DNA of 64,000 bases from Chloroflexota bacterium (GCA_016191395.1 JACPOS010000003.1:1-64000); one strand, 5' to 3'; positions 1 through 8,287 are shown, numbered from the stretch's first letter. A program made the numbers and translations. The notes: generated by a model not told the origin, from the sequence alone.

Positions 1-1
1 A

Positions 2-124
2 AGCACCAAACCAGAGGCCATCCGCGCCCTCCGTCGCCACCTGAGCGATGAGGTCTTCCGACGAATGCACCACGACAACGCCGCCAGGATTGCCGCCCGA
101 ACGGCCCTGCCGGTCGCCGCTTGA
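2..124 (+). mobile_element. IS110-family transposase, C-terminal fragment cut by the window edge
   Basis: An open frame runs from the window edge to a TGA. Its about 40 residues read as the tail of an IS110/IS116-type (DEDD) transposase: a KPEAIRALRRHLSDEVF helix-rich stretch followed by a low-complexity Ala/Arg end. The catalytic RuvC-like and Ser-containing domains would lie upstream, outside the window. No terminal repeat is recognised after the stop, and a hydrolase gene follows 14 bases later. Assignment rests on this short tail only, so another helical protein end is possible. Confidence 0.5.
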
Positions 125-138
125 CATAGGAGCATCAC

Positions 139-1050
139 ATGACAACCGAAGCCGCGACCCGCCCTTCCGTCCCGGAGCACCTGGAGCATCGCATCCCGAC
201 GCCCGACGGGCGGATCCTCGCCGTCGCGGAGTGGGGCAACCCGCACGGCATTCCGCTGTTCGCCCTGCACGGGACGCCCGGCGGCCGGATCTCGTACTGG
301 GAGGATCCCACGATCTACGCGCGGCACGGGGTCCGTCGCCTGACCTATGACCGGCCGGGCTACGGCGACTCCACCCGCAATCGTGGCCGCACCGTCGCGG
401 ACGGGGCATCCGACGTCGTGGCGATCGCCGCGGCGCTGGGCATCGGGGAGTTCGCCGTGACCGGCGGCTCCGGGGGCGGGCCGCACGCGCTCGCCGTCGC
501 GGCGCTGCTCGGCGACCGCGTCCTTCGCTGCATGGCCGACGTGTCAATCGCGCCGTACGGCGCGCCCGGCCTCGACTTCCTCGCCGGCATGAATGCGGGC
601 AATGTCGCCGAGTTCAGCGCGGCGCTCGCCGGCGAGCACGTCCTGCGCAGCCTGCTGGAGCGAGAGCGGGCCACCACCCTCCAGCGGCTCGCCGACGGAA
701 ACGCCAACTTCTTCGGCGACGACTACGAGATGGGCGAGGCGGATCGAGCCCAGATGGCCAAGCACCTCGAGAGAGTCGTCCACCACCTCACCGACTGCCT
801 CCGGCCCGGGGTCGATGGCTGGATCGACGACGACATCGCGTTCACGAAGCCCTGGGGTTTCGACGTCGAGTCGATCCGCGTGCCGATGTACATCACCTAC
901 GGCCGTGCAGACAACCTGGTGCCCGCAGCGCATGGGGACTGGCTCGCCGCCCATATCCCGGGTGCCGAGGTCCACGTCACCGAGGTCGGCCACATGGGCG
1001 ACGATTCGGTCGTCGAGACCGAGATGGCCTGGCTCGCCGGGCGCCCCTGA
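139..1050 (+). CDS. alpha/beta hydrolase
   Basis: A 303-residue soluble hydrolase of the alpha/beta fold. Visible landmarks are the oxyanion-hole motif HGTPGG (residues 44-49), the nucleophile elbow GGSGGG with Ser111, and the late acid and base Asp258 (GRADNLVP) and His285 (EVGHMG), spaced as in the family. A cap-like helical insert sits at about 150-235. There is no signal peptide, so it is cytoplasmic. Start chosen at the ATG preceded by a purine-rich AGGAG stretch. It converges on the oxidoreductase gene to its right. Substrate cannot be predicted; esterase, epoxide hydrolase or peptidase-like activities are all open. Confidence 0.88.
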   Translation: MTTEAATRPSVPEHLEHRIPTPDGRILAVAEWGNPHGIPLFALHGTPGGRISYWEDPTIYARHGVRRLTYDRPGYGDSTRNRGRTVADGASDVVAIAAALGIGEFAVTGGSGGGPHALAVAALLGDRVLRCMADVSIAPYGAPGLDFLAGMNAGNVAEFSAALAGEHVLRSLLERERATTLQRLADGNANFFGDDYEMGEADRAQMAKHLERVVHHLTDCLRPGVDGWIDDDIAFTKPWGFDVESIRVPMYITYGRADNLVPAAHGDWLAAHIPGAEVHVTEVGHMGDDSVVETEMAWLAGRP

Positions 1051-1060
1051 GGCGGCCCAG

Positions 1061-1927
1061 TCAATTCGGCGTCGTTGCAAGGGCCTCCAGAACGGGCGCG
1101 AACGCTCGGAGGCCGACGATGGAGTTGGGGCGCAGCTGGACCTGGACGTGGGCGATGCCGAGGGCGTCGTAGCGTCGGAGGTGCGCGACGACAGCGGCCG
1201 GGTCGAAGCCGTCGCCGGTCTCCACCAGCGTCTCGGCCGACCTTGCGAGCGTATGCGGATCGCGCCCGGCTACCGCACATGCCGCGTCGACCGCGGCCAG
1301 CAGCGGGACGAGGTCGTCCGGCGAGCGCATGCCCGCATTCCACTCGTCGGCAAGCTCGGCCGTCAGTCGGAGCATTCGCGGTCCCGCTGCGCCCACCATC
1401 ACGGGGAGCCCGGCAGGCCGCGGACCTCTGGGCTCGAGGCGGGCGCCACGGGCTGACTCGAGGAGCCCCTCGTGCTCCGCTCGCCCGGTGCGCAGCATCG
1501 AGGTAATGATCCGCAGCCCGTCCTCGAACCGGTCGAACCGCCGCTCGAAGGGAAGCCCGAACGCCCGGAACTCCGGCTCGTTCCAGCCGGCGCCCAGGCC
1601 CAGGATGACCCGCCCGCCGGAGACCTCGTCGAGCGTCTCCGCCATCTTGGCGAGCAGCGCCGGATTGCGGAACGGGATCGCCGTCACGTACGTGCCGAGC
1701 CGGACGCGCGCCGTCGATGCCGCCAGCGCGCTGAGGAGCGTCCACGACTCCCACGCTCCGCTCCACTCCCCGTTCGGATCCCCGAACCCGACGTGGTCGG
1801 AGATCCAGATCGCATCGAAGCCGAGCCCCTCGGCGGTGGTCGCCATCTCCAGGATGTCCGCCCAGCGCGGCGTCCCGCCGGCCATGGAGCCCTCGACGTA
1901 CGGGAGGTTCAGGCCGAGCGTGGGGAT
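1061..1927 (-). CDS. LLM-class (luciferase-like) F420/flavin-dependent oxidoreductase
   Basis: A TIM-barrel protein of the bacterial luciferase-like family, which uses F420 or FMN for hydride transfer. Recognisable pieces are the first strand LGLNLPY, the AIWISDHV segment, LGTYVTAIPFRNP, and the cofactor-shaping GGRVILGLGAGWNEPEF block, ending with the typical C-terminal helix. The family N-terminus aligns to position 1927, where the codon is ATC. No ATG, GTG or TTG lies between the upstream gene's stop (1935) and Met at 1882, which would lose strand 1. I therefore mark the ATC, but a start at 1882 or an overlapping ATG at 2068 is possible. Substrate unknown. Confidence 0.8.
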   Translation of the reverse strand: MPTLGLNLPYVEGSMAGGTPRWADILEMATTAEGLGFDAIWISDHVGFGDPNGEWSGAWESWTLLSALAASTARVRLGTYVTAIPFRNPALLAKMAETLDEVSGGRVILGLGAGWNEPEFRAFGLPFERRFDRFEDGLRIITSMLRTGRAEHEGLLESARGARLEPRGPRPAGLPVMVGAAGPRMLRLTAELADEWNAGMRSPDDLVPLLAAVDAACAVAGRDPHTLARSAETLVETGDGFDPAAVVAHLRRYDALGIAHVQVQLRPNSIVGLRAFAPVLEALATTPN

Positions 1928-1934
1928 CGTGGCG

Positions 1935-2426
1935 TTACGCCCCGTCCTCGATCTCGAAGGAGGCGAGGACCAGCAGGAACGCGGCCATCGGCCGGGCAAG
2001 AAGCACGAGCAGGAGCACCTCGAACGGCGCGAAGGTGCCCGCGATGAGCACGGCGGCGACGCTCCCAATGATCAGCAGATCGGACCCGCCCGCGATGATT
2101 ACCCACCCGGTTCTCGACCCGACCTCAAGCGGGTGCCGGCGGTCCCGCCGGATCAGCACCCCGACGTGGATGCCGGTCGCGACCAGGATGACCACGGCGG
2201 CGATGCGGAGCGCATCGGCCGCGGTCGCCGCGAGAGCCATCAGCGGGAACACCGACAGCGCGAACAGAACGTTCGCGAAAGCGAACTCGACGATCTCGCG
2301 AAGCCGGTAGAGGTCGATCCTGCGGAAGTCCACGCCGCGCCGCAGCCCCGCGACGAGGCCGGCCAGACCGGCAAGGCTTCCGCTGATGCCGGCAATCGCG
2401 AACAGGAATGGCGCTTCCGGGGGCAT
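1935..2426 (-). CDS. four-helix integral membrane protein, unknown function
   Basis: A 163-residue hydrophobic protein with four predicted transmembrane helices (about residues 5-28, 45-68, 72-92, 108-155, the last probably two close spans) joined by short Arg-rich cytoplasmic loops such as RRDRRHP. No catalytic motif is visible. It ends eight bases before the conserved beginning of the luciferase-like gene, so the two are probably co-transcribed. Nothing in the sequence assigns a function. Confidence 0.7.
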   Translation of the reverse strand: MPPEAPFLFAIAGISGSLAGLAGLVAGLRRGVDFRRIDLYRLREIVEFAFANVLFALSVFPLMALAATAADALRIAAVVILVATGIHVGVLIRRDRRHPLEVGSRTGWVIIAGGSDLLIIGSVAAVLIAGTFAPFEVLLLVLLARPMAAFLLVLASFEIEDGA

Positions 2427-2538
2427 GCCTCAGGGTATCCGGGCGGTCGACCCTCGGGTCAAGCCATTGAGGCCACCGCGCCGTGTCGAACGGGACGGCC
2501 CCTTGACCCGCGGTCCCGCCGCGCCGCAGCCTTCTCGG

Positions 2539-3087
2539 GTGAGCCAGCCGACGAACCGTGTCGTCCGCATCCGTCCCGCCCTGCCGCGTGACGCGGCGGC
2601 AATGACTGGTGCCCACGCCCGCTCCTGGCGCGCAACCTACGCGGGGCTGCTCCCCGATTCCATGATCGACGACGTCGTTGCGGCGCGAGGGGCGCGGACT
2701 GCGCGCTGGCGAGCCCTGCTCGCCGATCCAGAGCGGCGCGGCGGCTCGTTCGTCGCCGTGATCGATCGGCGAGTGGTCGGATTCGTGTTCTGGGGTCCCG
2801 ACGAGGAATCGGAGGTCGGCCCAGCGACGGCCTTGGTGCACGCGATCTACCTGGACCCCGACGTGATCGGCTCGGGGATCGGTCGTTCGCTGTTCGAGGC
2901 AGCCGTTGACGACATGGTCGCCCACGGGTTCGCCGCGGCCGTCCTGTGGGTGCTCGACTCGAACGAGCGTGCGCGACGGTTCTACGAGGCGGCCGGCTGG
3001 CTCCCCGATGGCGCCGTCAAGACCGAACGCCGTCCCGGCGGCGACCGCCACGAAGTCCGGTACGCACGGAAGCTCGGTCGCGATTAG
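2539..3087 (+). CDS. GNAT-family N-acetyltransferase
   Basis: A 182-residue GCN5-related acetyltransferase. The acetyl-CoA pyrophosphate-binding loop is IGSGIGRSLF (about residues 115-124), preceded by the beta4 strand HAIYLDPDV and followed by the WVLDSNERARRFYEAAGW motif typical of the C-terminal half. The first strand VVRIRPALPRDAAAM fits a start at the GTG at 2539; an upstream in-frame ATG at 2386 would overlap the divergent membrane gene and add a disordered tail. The acceptor substrate (small amine, antibiotic or protein N-terminus) cannot be told. Confidence 0.85.
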   Translation: MSQPTNRVVRIRPALPRDAAAMTGAHARSWRATYAGLLPDSMIDDVVAARGARTARWRALLADPERRGGSFVAVIDRRVVGFVFWGPDEESEVGPATALVHAIYLDPDVIGSGIGRSLFEAAVDDMVAHGFAAAVLWVLDSNERARRFYEAAGWLPDGAVKTERRPGGDRHEVRYARKLGRD

Positions 3088-3096
3088 GCCTGTTCG

Positions 3097-3110
3097 CGGC
3101 TCACGAGCCG
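3097..3110. terminator. short hairpin between convergent genes
   Basis: A perfect CGGCT/AGCCG stem closed by a CACG loop lies between the stop of the acetyltransferase gene and the stop of the opposing deoxyribosyltransferase gene. Its place suits a bidirectional terminator, but there is no U-run on either strand, so this is weak. Confidence 0.3.
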
Positions 3111-3529
3111 GACTCGAGCCTCGCGAGCGCCGCCAGCACCTCGCTCACGACCCGGTCGATCGGTGCCGCTAAGGCATCGACGCGGATCGTGGCCGATTCG
3201 GTGAGCATCGGGTTGTAACCCGAGCCGCCGCTCCCCTGGTGGCGCCGCATGTCGGTCCGGACGAGCACGACCGGCTTCTTCCGGTACGCGTAGCCGACCT
3301 CCCAGCACGTGCCCGAGTCGGGGTCGGCGCCGTCCATGATCGCGACGAGGCCGTCGGCCCAGTCGATCCCGGCGACGTCGGTCGCGAAGATGCCCGGAGC
3401 ATCCTTGCCCGGCTCCTGCTCCTGTGGCAGGAAGACCTCGTGCCCAGCTCCCCGCAGCGCGGCCGCGAAGGTGGCATTCCAGTCACGCTCGGCGGCGCTG
3501 AAGAGCGGCCCGGCGAAGTAGATCCGCAT
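3101..3529 (-). CDS. nucleoside 2-deoxyribosyltransferase
   Basis: A 142-residue protein of the nucleoside 2-deoxyribosyltransferase family, which swaps the base of a 2'-deoxynucleoside or hydrolyses dNMPs. The start MRIYFAGPLFSAAERDWN carries the nucleotide-binding first loop. DWADGLVAIMDGADPDSGTC contains the catalytic-site Asp residues, and WEVGYAYRKKPVVL holds the nucleophilic Glu of the family's GTxxExGYA motif. Length matches the family. The ATG at 3529 is chosen because the first strand begins there. A role in nucleotide salvage is inferred. Confidence 0.87.
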   Translation of the reverse strand: MRIYFAGPLFSAAERDWNATFAAALRGAGHEVFLPQEQEPGKDAPGIFATDVAGIDWADGLVAIMDGADPDSGTCWEVGYAYRKKPVVLVRTDMRRHQGSGGSGYNPMLTESATIRVDALAAPIDRVVSEVLAALARLESGS

Positions 3530-3600
3530 CGCCGCAGTATCGCCGTCGCGCGACCCGGTCGTCGTCCGGGCAGACCTGGCGCCAAGCGCACCGCGTCCCG

Positions 3601-3885
3601 CTACTGAACGCGAGGTCGGGCGTCGTCGAGTGCCGCCTTCATCGCGGGGATGACGGTGGACCCGTAGGCCTCCAGCTGCGCCTCCTCGTCGCCACTCATG
3701 AGATAGAGGTTGAACTGATCGACGCCCGCCGTGCTGAGCTCCATGAGCCGTCGGACGTGCTCCTCGGGGGGCCCGACCATGGCGAACCGATCGACGACAT
3801 CGTCCGGTACGAGCGCCGCGCCCGTCGCACCGAACTCGTCGCCGCTGCGAACCTCCTGGCCCACCCCGTCGCGGATGTAGCCCGG
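3601..3885 (-). pseudogene. C-terminal remnant of a luciferase-like oxidoreductase
   Basis: About 90 residues match only the end of an LLM-class oxidoreductase: VPDDVVDRFAMVGPPEEHV followed by the helix and the DQFNLYLMSGDEEAQLEAYG tail of the F420-dependent branch. Upstream the frame continues as Arg/Ser-rich non-protein-like sequence with no barrel strands, so the first two thirds of the gene are gone. It probably records an old deletion. The sequence from 3886 to about 4090 shows no recognisable coding pattern on either strand. Confidence 0.6.
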
Positions 3886-4097
3886 CGCTCGTTCCGGCGA
3901 TGGATCTGAGCGACACGTGCCGGTTCGAGGCCGGCCGTGGCGATGGCTGCGGTTCGCAGATCCGTCCGCTCGAGTTGAGCCCCGTTCGTAGAACACAGAG
4001 ACGGCGAGATGTGGTCCATCTGTGACCTCCCCGAATTTGGTACGACCACCCTGGCCCTCCTCGGTGTCGCGTGGATTGCCGGGCCGTTGCCACGGAA

Positions 4098-4117
4098 TTG
4101 CAACGCACGCGTGCAAG
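4098..4117 (+). promoter_or_regulatory. TTGCA...TGCAA repeat upstream of secreted-protein operon
   Basis: TTGCAACGCACGCGTGCAAG forms an inverted repeat (TTGCA/TGCAA) and also a direct GCAAC/GCAAG pair spaced 13 bases. It lies 42-61 bases before the start of the surface-protein operon, where a promoter or activator site is expected. Similar GCAAC repeats occur at 31313 and 38675. Confidence 0.3.
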
Positions 4118-4158
4118 CCTTCTGAAGGTGGGGTAGTTCCCTCTCACTGGAGGGTCCA

Positions 4159-5295
4159 ATGCAACGTTCCCGCGCCCGACGAGGCCCGGTCGTGGCTGTC
4201 CTCGGTTCGATACTCGGGCTCGCGCTCGGCGCGACACCGGGGTTCGGCGCTGATTCGGGCGGCGTCGATGCCCAGGTCACCGTGTCGCCGGCTGCGGCCT
4301 GCATCGAGCTGTCGACCGCTTCGGTCAACTTCGGCACACTCGCCCTGGGCGCCGAGAACCAGGCAGGTGCACCCGGCATCACCATCACCAACTGCGGCGA
4401 CGCCGACGCGTCCCTGATGGCCTCCGGCTCGAACGCGACCGGGCAGGCCGCGTCATGGAGCCTCGTCGACTCCGCGGCCACATGCGCCGATACGCTCGGC
4501 ACGGACAACTACCACCTGGCGCTCGCCGACACGCTCGGTGCGCCGATCGCGACCCTCTCGACCGAGAACAAGGCCGTCGGCACGCTCACCGCGGCCGGCT
4601 CGCTCGACCAGGTGGCCCGGATCTCGACCGCATGCCCCGGCAGCTCCGGCGCCGGCAAGGTCATGAGCATGTCCATCAACTACGTCGCCACCACGATCGT
4701 CGCCCCGCCGATCGTCCTCGAGCCGCTCACCGCGGATCAGGCGACCGCGGATTCCGCCGCGGCCTACCTCCTTCCGTCGTCGCGCAACGTCGACGTCGCG
4801 GCCAATTGTGCTTCCAATCCGACCGTTGCCTGCGCCGGTGGAGTCCCAGGCAATCCGCCGCCGCAGGTTCAGGTCCAGGCGACGAACGTCGTCACCACGC
4901 AGGTCCCCGGCACGACGACCTGGAACGGCAGCGCGACGTTGCAGGCGGCCACGCTCCAGTCTATCCCAATGACGTACAACGGCATCAGCTGCACCGTCAC
5001 GGTAGACAGCGCGACGTCCGGCTCCCCGACGCTTTCGGGCACGTACCAGGAATCGTTCCTGAGCTACCCGACCCCGGGCGGCCAGCCGAACTACGTCGCG
5101 ATCGGCAGCGTGAGCATCACGGGGCTCGACAGCGGTGACGTGCAGATCGGCGGCGGGTTCAGCTGCAGCCTGGCGAGCACGCTCGTCACGTTCATCATCC
5201 CGCAGCTTGAAAACCAGATCTCGGCCTACATCGAGGGCAACCTGTGCGGCGATCCTGGCCCGGCGGTGTGGATGGCCTGCCCGGCGCTCCCTTAG
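4159..5295 (+). CDS. secreted protein with Ig-like N-terminal region
   Basis: A 378-residue exported protein. A basic N-terminus (MQRSRARRGP), hydrophobic core (VVAVLGSILGLALG) and ATPGFGA cleavage region form a Sec signal peptide. Residues about 35-170 have a beta-rich, Ig-like pattern (ASVNFGTLALG, ITITNCGDADASL) with cysteine pairs. The second half is Thr/Ser/Val-rich with more paired cysteines and ends without a membrane anchor. A GGAGGG ribosome site stands six bases before the ATG. It starts a three-gene operon with two further exported proteins; a role in a cell-surface layer or fibre is inferred. No family is recognised with confidence. Confidence 0.75.
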   Translation: MQRSRARRGPVVAVLGSILGLALGATPGFGADSGGVDAQVTVSPAAACIELSTASVNFGTLALGAENQAGAPGITITNCGDADASLMASGSNATGQAASWSLVDSAATCADTLGTDNYHLALADTLGAPIATLSTENKAVGTLTAAGSLDQVARISTACPGSSGAGKVMSMSINYVATTIVAPPIVLEPLTADQATADSAAAYLLPSSRNVDVAANCASNPTVACAGGVPGNPPPQVQVQATNVVTTQVPGTTTWNGSATLQAATLQSIPMTYNGISCTVTVDSATSGSPTLSGTYQESFLSYPTPGGQPNYVAIGSVSITGLDSGDVQIGGGFSCSLASTLVTFIIPQLENQISAYIEGNLCGDPGPAVWMACPALP

Positions 5296-5321
5296 CGCGG
5301 GCGGTCGCGCACAATCGTCCG

Positions 5322-5924
5322 GTGAAGCGACCTCGCAGCGAACTGGCGATCCTCCTCGGACTCGGTGCCGCGCTCCTTGTGAGCGCGGCACCGGTGTTCG
5401 CCGGGAAGGCCGTCTCGATCGACGTCGGCACGATCGCCGTGCGCGAGCTGCTCGCGCCCGGCGGCGAGTACCGATTGCCGACGTTCGGTGTTCGCAACCC
5501 GGGCACCGAGCCCACGTCGTACGTCGTTGCCGTTTCCTATGTCGACGGCCAAGACAAGCTCCGGCCGCCGGCATCGTGGTTTACGTTCACGCCATCGTCG
5601 TTCAGCCTCGAGAGCGGGGCGGCGAGGCCGGTCGACGCGCGGCTTACCATCCCGACCGACGCCGAATCGGGTGACTACGAGGCACTGATCGGCCCGCAGA
5701 TCGTCAGCGACGGCACCGGCGCATCGGTCGGCGCGGGAGCCGCAGCCCGGCTGAGCTTCACGGTCGAGCCGTCGAGCGCGCTCGACGCATTGCTTCGCAA
5801 GCTCTCCCGGTTCATCGCCGAAAACCCGTGGGTGCTGGTCGTCGGGGCTCTGGCGCTCCTGCTCCTCATAATGTGGTTCCTGCGTCGGCGGTTCTCGATC
5901 TCGATCGCTCGACGGCCGTCATGA
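5322..5924 (+). CDS. membrane-anchored extracellular protein, DUF916/COG1470-like
   Basis: A 200-residue protein with an N-terminal signal segment (ELAILLGLGAALLVSAAPVF), an extracellular beta-sandwich, and one C-terminal transmembrane helix (about 170-188) followed by a basic RRRFSISIARR stop-transfer tail. The domain reads like the DUF916/COG1470 type: YRLPTFGVRNPGTEPTSYVV, a WFTFTPSSFSLESG strand pair and a DYEALIGPQIV strand. In Gram-positives such anchored proteins hold WxL surface proteins. Start taken as GTG at 5322 because upstream ATG overlaps the preceding gene. The next gene overlaps its stop by four bases. Confidence 0.7.
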   Translation: MKRPRSELAILLGLGAALLVSAAPVFAGKAVSIDVGTIAVRELLAPGGEYRLPTFGVRNPGTEPTSYVVAVSYVDGQDKLRPPASWFTFTPSSFSLESGAARPVDARLTIPTDAESGDYEALIGPQIVSDGTGASVGAGAAARLSFTVEPSSALDALLRKLSRFIAENPWVLVVGALALLLLIMWFLRRRFSISIARRPS

Positions 5925-6388
5925 GCCGCCGACGGCGCCTCGCCATCCCGGGGCCCCTCGTGGTCCTCACGGCGCTGCTGCTCGCGACTGCGACTGCGGG
6001 TTCCGTGAACGCGGAGTCGGCCTCGATCACGGCGTCCGTCCAGGTCGCCTCAGTCGTCGTGTCGGTCTCGCTCACCGTCTCGAGCGGATCGATCCGGATC
6101 GGGGATACGGCCAAGGCGGTGGCCACCGTTGCGAACGTAGGCACCGCGCGGGCGACGAAGGTCCTCGTGTCGCTGCGGGTCGATGCGGCCGGGCTGCGAG
6201 TCAAGGGCTCGGATCCGGTCACGATCACCCGGCTCCAGCCGGGCCGCTCGAAATCGGTGACGTGGAGCGTCTGCGGGCTCCAGCCCGGCACCTACGTGCT
6301 GCTCGCTCGGGCTATTGTCGACGGTGGATCGGTCGACAGCCCCGCGGTCCTGGTGTCGGTCATCGGCCAGCGCAAGAAGACCTGCTAG
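5921..6388 (+). CDS. secreted CARDB-like single-domain protein
   Basis: A 155-residue exported protein: Arg-rich start, hydrophobic signal core (VVLTALLLATATAG) and a cleavage site near residue 30. The mature part is one beta-sandwich with a CARDB/NEW3-like pattern (GDTAKAVATVANVGTARATK, RLQPGRSKSVTW, LQPGTYVLLARAIVDGG). Two cysteines near the middle and the last residue could pair. It shares an ATGA junction with the anchored protein before it, so the two are translated together. It is the last gene of the surface module. Confidence 0.7.
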   Translation: MSRRRRLAIPGPLVVLTALLLATATAGSVNAESASITASVQVASVVVSVSLTVSSGSIRIGDTAKAVATVANVGTARATKVLVSLRVDAAGLRVKGSDPVTITRLQPGRSKSVTWSVCGLQPGTYVLLARAIVDGGSVDSPAVLVSVIGQRKKTC

Positions 6389-6835
6389 CCAGGATTCCAG
6401 AACGGTCCGGTCAGCCCGGAGCGCGCAACGATCCCATGATTCAGCCTCCAGGTCCGCGGCCGCCAGTCGGGTGTCGACGCCGAGCGCGGCGCCGATGCCG
6501 AAGGCGGCCCACGCGCAGCTCGCGAGCCATTGCCCACCCGGCCGCGTCGTAGCGGAAGTCGCTCGGCGACGTGCAACGGGCGGCTGCGCGCTCGCGGCGG
6601 ATGAACACCTCCGGCCCGGCCTCGATCTTGATCGCCTGGTCACTCGAGTACCCACGTGATCCAAGCTTGCCGCGAGGTCTGAGGACCGGTCTGGGGCATC
6701 GGCCCAACCCTCTATCGGTCAATCGACAGATATGGAGCGTCGGACCTCGTAGCCATCCTCCCATCACGCCCTTCACCCGACACCGGGTGCGCTGGCAACA
6801 ATGGAGGAATGTCGTGAACGATTCGAGGAATTCAG
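6389..6835. other. gene-free stretch with a possible decayed SRPBCC frame
   Basis: No intact gene is seen. On the minus strand between about 6645 and 6500 one frame reads IKIEAGPEVFIRRERAA, then SDFRYDAAGW, which recalls the beginning of SRPBCC (START-like) proteins. The remainder is frame-broken and ends at a stop near 6388. This would be an old remnant; the match is short and uncertain. The right end carries a purine-rich ATGGAGGAAT stretch before the next frame. Confidence 0.25.
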
Positions 6836-7081
6836 TTGCGCGCGCGAGGCATCGCGGCCTTCCCGGCGATCGCAGCCTTGATGACGCTGCTGCTGGCCCT
6901 CGCCACGCCCGTCGGCGCCGTGGCGACCGACACCATGATCGACTACGGCAGCAACAAGCACCTCTTCGCCCAGAGCTGGCAGGACGAGCCCGCCTCGTAC
7001 CGGGTCTTCCCAACCGTGTGGCGCCGGGGCGCCGGGATCCGCTCCGACTTGCATGTGCGCATGGCCCCCCGGACAAGCGCG
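6836..7081 (+). pseudogene. truncated secreted-protein gene (signal peptide only)
   Basis: A TTG start gives a clear signal peptide (MRARGIAAF, core PAIAALMTLLLALATPVG, cleavage after about residue 28) and about 50 mature residues such as TMIDYGSNKHLFAQSWQDE. After about 7081 the frame only opposes the TetR gene and loses protein character. A GTG at 6814 with a good ribosome site lies in another frame, so a frameshift near 6835 is possible. It is read as the first part of a lost exported protein. Confidence 0.35.
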
Positions 7082-7089
7082 AGGACCTA

Positions 7090-7746
7090 TCAGCCAGCCC
7101 CGCCGGGCACGGGTGAGGCGCTCGGGGGCATCAGTCTATCCCCGGCGGGCCCGATCGTGACGCCCGACCCGATGTCGCGGAGGTCTTCCTGTCCCCTCTC
7201 GAGGGCTTCGGCCACCGACCCTTCCATGCCGCCTTCGATCCAGCTCGACATCACCGCATCAACGGCCATGACGCAGGCCCCGACGAGAATCCGAGCACGA
7301 AGGCGCTCACTGGGCACCGCCGATGTTCCAAGGAGGCCCTCGACCAGGAGGTCGCGGGACACCTCGACGAGCAACCACGAGCGGGCCATGAGCTCGGGCT
7401 CGAAATGCGACAACCGATGGACGACGAGGTTGTCAGCGGGCCCGACGTGCCTGAAAGCCCGACGCTGAAGCTCCGCCATGACACGAAATACAAGGGCGAT
7501 GTCGTCCTCGCCAGGAAGGCGATGGGCCATCGCCTCAAGCGCCCACGCCCGGTCAAGGCGGCGAGGATCCAGGACGACGTCCTCTTTTGTCGGAAAGTAC
7601 CGGAAGAACGTCCGGCGGCTGATGCCGGCCGCCGCCGCAATCTCTTCAACCGATACATCGCGAAACGGCCGGTCGGCGAAGAGCTTGAGGGCGGCGTCGA
7701 CGACTGCCTGCTTCGCTCGAGCCTGCTTCTCATGACGACGTGGCAT
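7090..7746 (-). CDS. TetR/AcrR-family transcriptional repressor
   Basis: A 218-residue regulator. The N-terminal helix-turn-helix is complete: KQAVVDAALKLFADRPFRDV, EEIAAAAGISRRTFFRYF, PTKEDVV (residues about 12-60). The C-terminal ligand domain is all-helical, as in TetR proteins with an extended last segment. It is divergent from an SRPBCC gene with palindromes in the shared 100-base gap (7768-7800), so it probably represses itself and that neighbour. Ligand unknown; the SRPBCC partner suggests a hydrophobic small molecule. Confidence 0.9.
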   Translation of the reverse strand: MPRRHEKQARAKQAVVDAALKLFADRPFRDVSVEEIAAAAGISRRTFFRYFPTKEDVVLDPRRLDRAWALEAMAHRLPGEDDIALVFRVMAELQRRAFRHVGPADNLVVHRLSHFEPELMARSWLLVEVSRDLLVEGLLGTSAVPSERLRARILVGACVMAVDAVMSSWIEGGMEGSVAEALERGQEDLRDIGSGVTIGPAGDRLMPPSASPVPGGAG

Positions 7747-7767
7747 CGCCCCAGTCTAGCCCCGACG

Positions 7768-7800
7768 TTGGCACTTGATGTCAAATGGCACTCAGTGCCA
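7768..7800. promoter_or_regulatory. tandem TetR operators between divergent genes
   Basis: Two palindromes sit side by side: TTGGCA-N5-TGTCAA (7768-7784, five of six pairs) and the perfect TGGCACTCAGTGCCA (7786-7800). They lie 22-54 bases before the tetR start and 47-79 bases before the SRPBCC start, suited to repress both. The core ACTCAGTG recurs in front of the other TetR gene at 49030-49044. Confidence 0.6.
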
Positions 7801-7846
7801 CAATCGAGACGCTTTGGCGCTTCCGAGAACAAGAGGGAGGTCCGCA

Positions 7847-8287
7847 ATGCGCGTCCAGGCCGAGGTCGTCATCCACGCCTCGCCGGCCGAGGTCTTCGCC
7901 TATGTAACGCAGCCGGAGAAGGGCCCGGAGTGGCAGGAAGGCGCCGTGTGGACGGCGCGGCGGGATCCCGGCCCGATCCGCCTCGGGTCGTGGATGGATC
8001 ACGAGGGCCGATGGCTCGGCCTCAAAGTCCGCTCGAGCGGCTTCGTGGATGCCTGGGAGCCCGATCGGCTGTACGGGTACACGGGGAAGACAGCTTTCGG
8101 GCGCATGACGATGCGCTACGAGCTCGACAGGGTCCCGGAGGGCACAAGGGTAACACTTTCGAACGAGGCGCCCCTGCCGCTGCTCATGCGTCCGCTCATT
8201 GGCGTCTTTCGACGCAACGTCCAGGGAATGTTCGATCGTGACGTCGTCCGCCTGCGTGATCGGGTCGAGGCCGCCGGTCACCGTTGA
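7847..8287 (+). CDS. SRPBCC (START-like) family protein
   Basis: A 146-residue polyketide-cyclase/START-like protein that forms a helix-grip hydrophobic pocket. It starts with the family pattern MRVQAEVVIHASPAEVFAYV, continues with the strand pairs WTARRDPGPIRLGSW and TGKTAFGRMTMRYELDRV, and ends with the long C-terminal helix RRNVQGMFDRDVVRLRDRVE. A GAGGGAGG ribosome site precedes the ATG at 7847. It is divergent from tetR and shares its operators, so it is probably induced by the TetR ligand. Binding or detoxification of a lipophilic compound is inferred. Confidence 0.82.
   Translation: MRVQAEVVIHASPAEVFAYVTQPEKGPEWQEGAVWTARRDPGPIRLGSWMDHEGRWLGLKVRSSGFVDAWEPDRLYGYTGKTAFGRMTMRYELDRVPEGTRVTLSNEAPLPLLMRPLIGVFRRNVQGMFDRDVVRLRDRVEAAGHR

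Noticed and set aside
3886-4090. Extra tRNA suggested by a GGTTCGAGGCC stretch
   Set aside because: No acceptor, D or anticodon stem can be formed around it.
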